Assembly: GCA_964518405.1 (NCBI GenBank)
Contig: CAZFGB010000139.1
Coordinates: forward strand, 1 to 9,638
Length of the DNA stretch: 9,638 nt
Source: VXNE01 sp964518405
Lineage (GTDB): Bacteria; Pseudomonadota; Gammaproteobacteria; Pseudomonadales; Azotimanducaceae
Direction: 5' to 3'
Below the pieces are notes generated by a model. That model was not told where the DNA came from. It did not search any database and worked only from the letters and a program-made list of their open reading frames with translations. This document shows, piece after piece, positions 6,504 through 9,638 of the stretch. The translations under genes were made by a program, and so were the position numbers. Each line of letters starts with the position of its first letter. Position 1 is the stretch's first letter.

Positions 6504-6638
6504 ATGAAATTCATCATGCGTCTTCGCAAGCCATTCCCGGCAGGACCGCGCGGCGCCGGGCGTTCCCGCCTGCGCCCGCGCGCATTCGCTTGGTCAGTCG
6601 CTGCTGTCGCAACGCTCGCACCGGACGGGGTGCCGGCG
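6504..6638 (+). other. Signal peptide of the TonB-dependent receptor
   Basis: Codons 1-45. A long basic region (residues 1-26, many Arg and Lys) precedes a hydrophobic core 'AFAWSVAAVATLAP' (27-40), and V43-P-A45 before Q46 fits the signal peptidase I rule. Long basic n-regions are common in receptors of this size. Confidence 0.65.
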
Positions 6639-9428
6639 CAAGAGACCGCGACGGACGATCGGCAAGTGATCGAGGAGATCGTGGTGGTGGGATCGCTGAT
6701 CACGCGCCGCGTGGTATACGAGGGCAGCGCGCCGGTGCAGACGCTGGACGCCGGGCTGTTCGAGTCGAGCGGCGCGGCGCAACCAGCGGACATGCTCAAG
6801 AGCCTGACCGCAAATACAGGGTCCTACATCGCCACCCAGCAGAACAGCCTGCAGGGCAGCTCGCAGTTCAACCTCCGGGGACTGGGCCTGTCTTCGACGC
6901 TGACCCTGATCAACGGCCGGCGGGCCGGCCTGGCCCCGGTGGCCAACGATGTCGGACATGGCTTCTTCGACATCAACACCCTGCCGTTGGCGATGATCGA
7001 GCGGGTCGAAATCCTTCGGGACGGCGCCTCGGCCACCTACGGCTCGCAGGCGGTGGCGGGCGTGGCGAATATCGTGACGCGCAAGGGCTTCGAAGGCCTG
7101 GAGTTCTTCGGCGGCTATCGAAGCGCCACCAACACGGCCTACGACGGCGGTTTCGCGTCCGGGTTCGGCTTGCTCCGGGGCCGCGTCAACTTGTACGGCG
7201 CCTGGCACGAGCAGGACGAGAACTTCCGAACCGATTTCGACTGGATGATTCCGCGCGCCGTGGACCCCGACGGCGACGGCGATATCGTGGACGGCTCCTT
7301 CGACTCCGGGCGGGGTTCGCCAGGCAGCTTCCGCCGCGTGATGACCGCACCGGATGGCCGTTACTTCCCCTTCCAGGTAGGCGGCGTCAACGCGCCCCAC
7401 TCTCCGGACCCGGATTGCCGGAAGGGGGGCGGCTACCCCAGCGACTCGCTGTGCCGACTGGACTTCACCGACCAGCGCACGATGATCGCCGCCGAACAAA
7501 GGGCCCAGTTGTTCACCGAGGCCGAGTTCGAGTTGAGCCAACGGCTGACCGTTCTTTCGGAGGTCGGCTACTCCTTCAACAAGATCGGCGACCGGGTAGG
7601 CAACATGCTGCTGGTCAACGGCAACGTGGAGGGCACCAACGAAATCTTCGTGCCCGCCAGCCACCCCTTCAATTTCTGGACCGATCCGGACGGGGACGGC
7701 ATCCTGACCCATGTCGCGCCCGATGACTGGATTCCCGGCACGCACGAGGCGGTGCCGCTCGGCTACCTGGGACGTCCCCTGGGCGCCGAAGCCAGCGGCC
7801 ACAATTCAGGCCACCTATGGCGGCGTTTCGACAACCTGCGAGCGCTGCTCGGGGCGGAAGCCGCTCTGCCGGGGAACTGGACGGGAACCATCCACGTCGT
7901 GCATTCGCGCTCCCGCTTGGGGATCAACGCGGATCGTCACTGGGAGGCGAAGGAGTTCGCCCGCGTGGTGGCCGAGGGACTCTGGAACCCGTTCGGCACC
8001 CGCCTGACCGCGCCCGATCTCGTCACGCCCAAGACCGCGGCCGACGACGGTCTCGCACCGAGTCTGATCGGCAAGCGGGCGGGCAACGACGACGGCACCT
8101 TGCGCCAGTTCGAGCGCGTCCGCGAAGAAAGCGCGAAGAGCACCATGGAGGTGGTGGAGTTCGTGGCGTCGGGCGACCTGATGGAGTGGCGCGGCCAGTC
8201 GCTATCGATGGCCGCCGGCGCGCAGTATCGCCACCTGCATTATTCGCGGCAGCCGGACCCGCTCGACGCCATCGCCGCCGGCCCGCGGGATGTTCAGGAG
8301 TTTCCGGCGGCGGCGGATCAGCATGTCTGGGCGGCATTCGCCGAAGGCCTGACCTATTTCGGCGACCGCACCGAACTGCAGGTCGCCCTGCGCCACGAGA
8401 GCTACGACCGGGCGGGCAGCACCACCGATCCGAAAATCTCCGCCCTCTTCGCCGCCGCGGACTGGCTCTCGCTGCGCGCTTCCTGGGGCACCTCCTTCCA
8501 GGCGCCCAGCGTGTTCCAGGCGGCCGGCAATACCGCCTCCCGCACACTGACCGATCCGTTCCGTTTCGATGCGCGGGGCGTGGGGCGATGCACCGTCGAT
8601 CCCTCTGGCGCGATTCTCGAGCGCGGCGACAACTTCGCCTCGCCGACGGTGCTTCGCGGCGCCCTGCTGCAACCGCAAACCGCCGACATGGCCAACGTCG
8701 GCGTGCTCTTCCGGCCGCTGGACAACACCGCGCTCAGCATCGACTACTGGGCGATCGACTACCGCAATGTCATCGCCCAGGGGCGCAGCTTCCAGGCCAT
8801 ACTGGAAGACGATTGCCGCGACGACGGGATGCCGAACGACCCGCGGGTGAGCCGCGACCCCTCCGGCCAGATCGTCAGGGTGACCACCGATTACGAGAAC
8901 ATCGCCGTCGTCCAGGCGCAGGGCTTGGACCTGAACGCCTACTGGGACGTGGAAACGCCGGGAGGCCATCTTCGCATCGGCGCCGACGCGACGCTGCTCA
9001 CCCGTTACGACGTGGGCAACGCCGGCGGTGACCTATCGGACCAGTTGGGCACCCGCAACGACACGAACGGGTTCGGTCCCACGCCGGAGCTGCGGTTCAA
9101 TCTCAGCCTCGCCGGGAGCTGGGGAGCGCACGACGCCCGGCTCACGCTCCGCTACATCGACTCCTACAAGAACGACGAAGTCGCGACGCTGCCGGAAATC
9201 GCTTCCTGGACCACGCTGGACCTGAACTACGGCTATTCCCTTGCCGGGCCGGCGAGCGGCGAAACGACGATTTCCCTGGGCGCTGTCAACCTGACGGACG
9301 AGGATCCTCCGCCGCTCCCGAGCGGCCGCACCGGCGCCCAGCGCTACAACCTGCGCCCCGGCTACGACGGCTTCGTGCACGACATCAGGGGGCGGGTGCT
9401 GTATGCGCGCGCGAGCTGGCGCAAGTAG
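6504..9428 (+). CDS. TonB-dependent outer-membrane receptor
   Basis: A 974-residue outer-membrane transporter that would import a ligand with energy from TonB-ExbB-ExbD. A signal peptide covers residues 1-45. 'EEIVVVGS' (57-64) is the conserved segment that opens many such receptors near the TonB box. The plug (~72-195) has 'FNLRGLGLSSTLTLINGRR' (122-140), 'LPLAMIERVEILRDGASATY' (160-179) and 'GVANIVTRKGFEG' (186-198). The rest is beta-barrel with alternating aromatic strands, ending '...YARASWRK'. Likely surface loops hold cysteine pairs C305/C317 and C696/C771, and two D-x-D-G-D-G motifs at D254 and D394. I prefer ATG 6504 because it starts the basic signal-peptide region; GTG 6447 would add 19 residues with no export role, and ATG 6516 is a close alternative. 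It follows the CNT gene by 57 nt with no terminator between. The ligand is unknown; a nucleoside-type compound is inferred from its neighbours. Confidence 0.93.
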   Translation: MKFIMRLRKPFPAGPRGAGRSRLRPRAFAWSVAAVATLAPDGVPAQETATDDRQVIEEIVVVGSLITRRVVYEGSAPVQTLDAGLFESSGAAQPADMLKSLTANTGSYIATQQNSLQGSSQFNLRGLGLSSTLTLINGRRAGLAPVANDVGHGFFDINTLPLAMIERVEILRDGASATYGSQAVAGVANIVTRKGFEGLEFFGGYRSATNTAYDGGFASGFGLLRGRVNLYGAWHEQDENFRTDFDWMIPRAVDPDGDGDIVDGSFDSGRGSPGSFRRVMTAPDGRYFPFQVGGVNAPHSPDPDCRKGGGYPSDSLCRLDFTDQRTMIAAEQRAQLFTEAEFELSQRLTVLSEVGYSFNKIGDRVGNMLLVNGNVEGTNEIFVPASHPFNFWTDPDGDGILTHVAPDDWIPGTHEAVPLGYLGRPLGAEASGHNSGHLWRRFDNLRALLGAEAALPGNWTGTIHVVHSRSRLGINADRHWEAKEFARVVAEGLWNPFGTRLTAPDLVTPKTAADDGLAPSLIGKRAGNDDGTLRQFERVREESAKSTMEVVEFVASGDLMEWRGQSLSMAAGAQYRHLHYSRQPDPLDAIAAGPRDVQEFPAAADQHVWAAFAEGLTYFGDRTELQVALRHESYDRAGSTTDPKISALFAAADWLSLRASWGTSFQAPSVFQAAGNTASRTLTDPFRFDARGVGRCTVDPSGAILERGDNFASPTVLRGALLQPQTADMANVGVLFRPLDNTALSIDYWAIDYRNVIAQGRSFQAILEDDCRDDGMPNDPRVSRDPSGQIVRVTTDYENIAVVQAQGLDLNAYWDVETPGGHLRIGADATLLTRYDVGNAGGDLSDQLGTRNDTNGFGPTPELRFNLSLAGSWGAHDARLTLRYIDSYKNDEVATLPEIASWTTLDLNYGYSLAGPASGETTISLGAVNLTDEDPPPLPSGRTGAQRYNLRPGYDGFVHDIRGRVLYARASWRK

Positions 9429-9518
9429 CAGTGGCCGAGGAGGAGTTGCCCGGTTCGGCATGGTGGCACTGAGTAAACCGCTGAAGAGATTGGGGTACTA
9501 GTGCTCCGTCAAGCCCAA

Positions 9519-9538
9519 ATCTGCGGGCATCTGCGGGT
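9519..9538 (+). repeat. Tandem 10-bp direct repeat
   Basis: ATCTGCGGGC (9519-9528) is followed at once by ATCTGCGGGT (9529-9538), nine of ten bases identical, and then by CTTTTT. The period of ten bases is about one helical turn, as in some protein-binding sites, but two copies are too few to say more. Confidence 0.4.
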
Positions 9539-9571
9539 CTTTTTGCCCCCTGGACTTTGTTGCTCCTCCTT

Positions 9572-9589
9572 GTGTGGTGCCTGCCACAC
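9572..9589. repeat. Perfect 6-bp hairpin near the window end
   Basis: GTGTGG (9572-9577) and CCACAC (9584-9589) flank a 6-nt loop, with wobble pairs possible at both ends of the stem. No T-run follows on either strand, so this is not a clear terminator. It may belong to a repeat or to the leader of a gene outside the window. Confidence 0.35.
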
Positions 9590-9638
9590 GGCGTCGTCGC
9601 GCCTCGCCAGGAACCAAAATCCCTCGCAGCTACACTCG

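Larger units (their letters stand above)
9429..9638. other. Region after the receptor, no gene seen
   Basis: No recognisable coding frame is present in the last 210 bases. CAGTGGCCGA (9429-9438), just after the stop, can pair with TCGGC (9455-9459) and CACTG (9467-9471) as a bulged stem. Further on come a tandem 10-bp repeat, a T-run at 9540-9544 and a second hairpin, listed separately. A weak GCCC/GGGT stem (9513-9516 with 9535-9538) directly before the CTTTTT could help terminate the operon, but four pairs is poor. A gene could begin beyond the window edge. Confidence 0.45.

Noticed and set aside
7263..7292. EF-hand domain call for the first D-x-D-G-D-G motif in the receptor
   Set aside because: Position 12 of the loop is Ser rather than Glu or Asp and no flanking helices are expected in a barrel protein, so only an isolated calcium-type loop can be suggested.
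6594..7802. Minus-strand frame of 402 codons opposite the receptor gene
   Set aside because: Antisense to a clear TonB-dependent receptor plug and barrel; no motif of its own.
9565..9571. Perfect AAGGAGG on the minus strand, as a ribosome site
   Set aside because: No ATG, GTG or TTG follows at usable distance on that strand, and no open frame begins there.

Overview
The window is high-GC DNA with strong G/C preference at third codon positions. It most likely comes from a gammaproteobacterium: a long DUF349 protein, a double-CDGSH iron-sulfur protein, a CNT-type nucleoside transporter and a large TonB-dependent receptor opening with an 'EEIVVVGS' segment are a familiar combination there. This assignment is inference from gene content; no rRNA or marker gene is present.

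Layout. (1) Positions 3-3018, minus strand: a 79-aa double-CDGSH protein followed after 37 nt by a complete 912-aa DUF349 protein, probably one transcript. (2) Positions 3019-3419: a divergent intergenic region with a nested inverted repeat, a good sigma70-type promoter facing right and a small dyad at its predicted start point. (3) Positions 3420-4227, plus strand: a small accessory segment with less GC-biased codons, holding an unrecognised 108-aa ORF that overlaps by 29 nt a 169-aa DUF2335-type membrane protein. (4) Positions 4311-9428, plus strand: an apparent uptake operon consisting of a possible 9-codon leader, an alpha/beta hydrolase, a CNT nucleoside transporter overlapping it by ATGA, and a 974-aa TonB-dependent receptor after a 57-nt gap. 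(5) Positions 9429-9638: non-coding, with hairpins and a tandem 10-bp repeat before a T-run.

How the genes may work together. The receptor would bring a ligand across the outer membrane, the CNT carrier would import a nucleoside-like compound across the inner membrane by cation symport, and the hydrolase would cleave an ester or related bond in the same compound. Joint transcription is well supported by spacing. The substrate is inferred only from the CNT family and could be a modified or acylated nucleoside. The CDGSH/DUF349 pair is unrelated in direction and probably in function.

I found no CRISPR array, tRNA, rRNA, transposase or integrase. No clearly new system stands out. The most unusual points are the unrecognised ORF coupled to DUF2335, the departures from the usual base-binding motif in the CNT transporter, and the lack of a canonical catalytic acid in the hydrolase.
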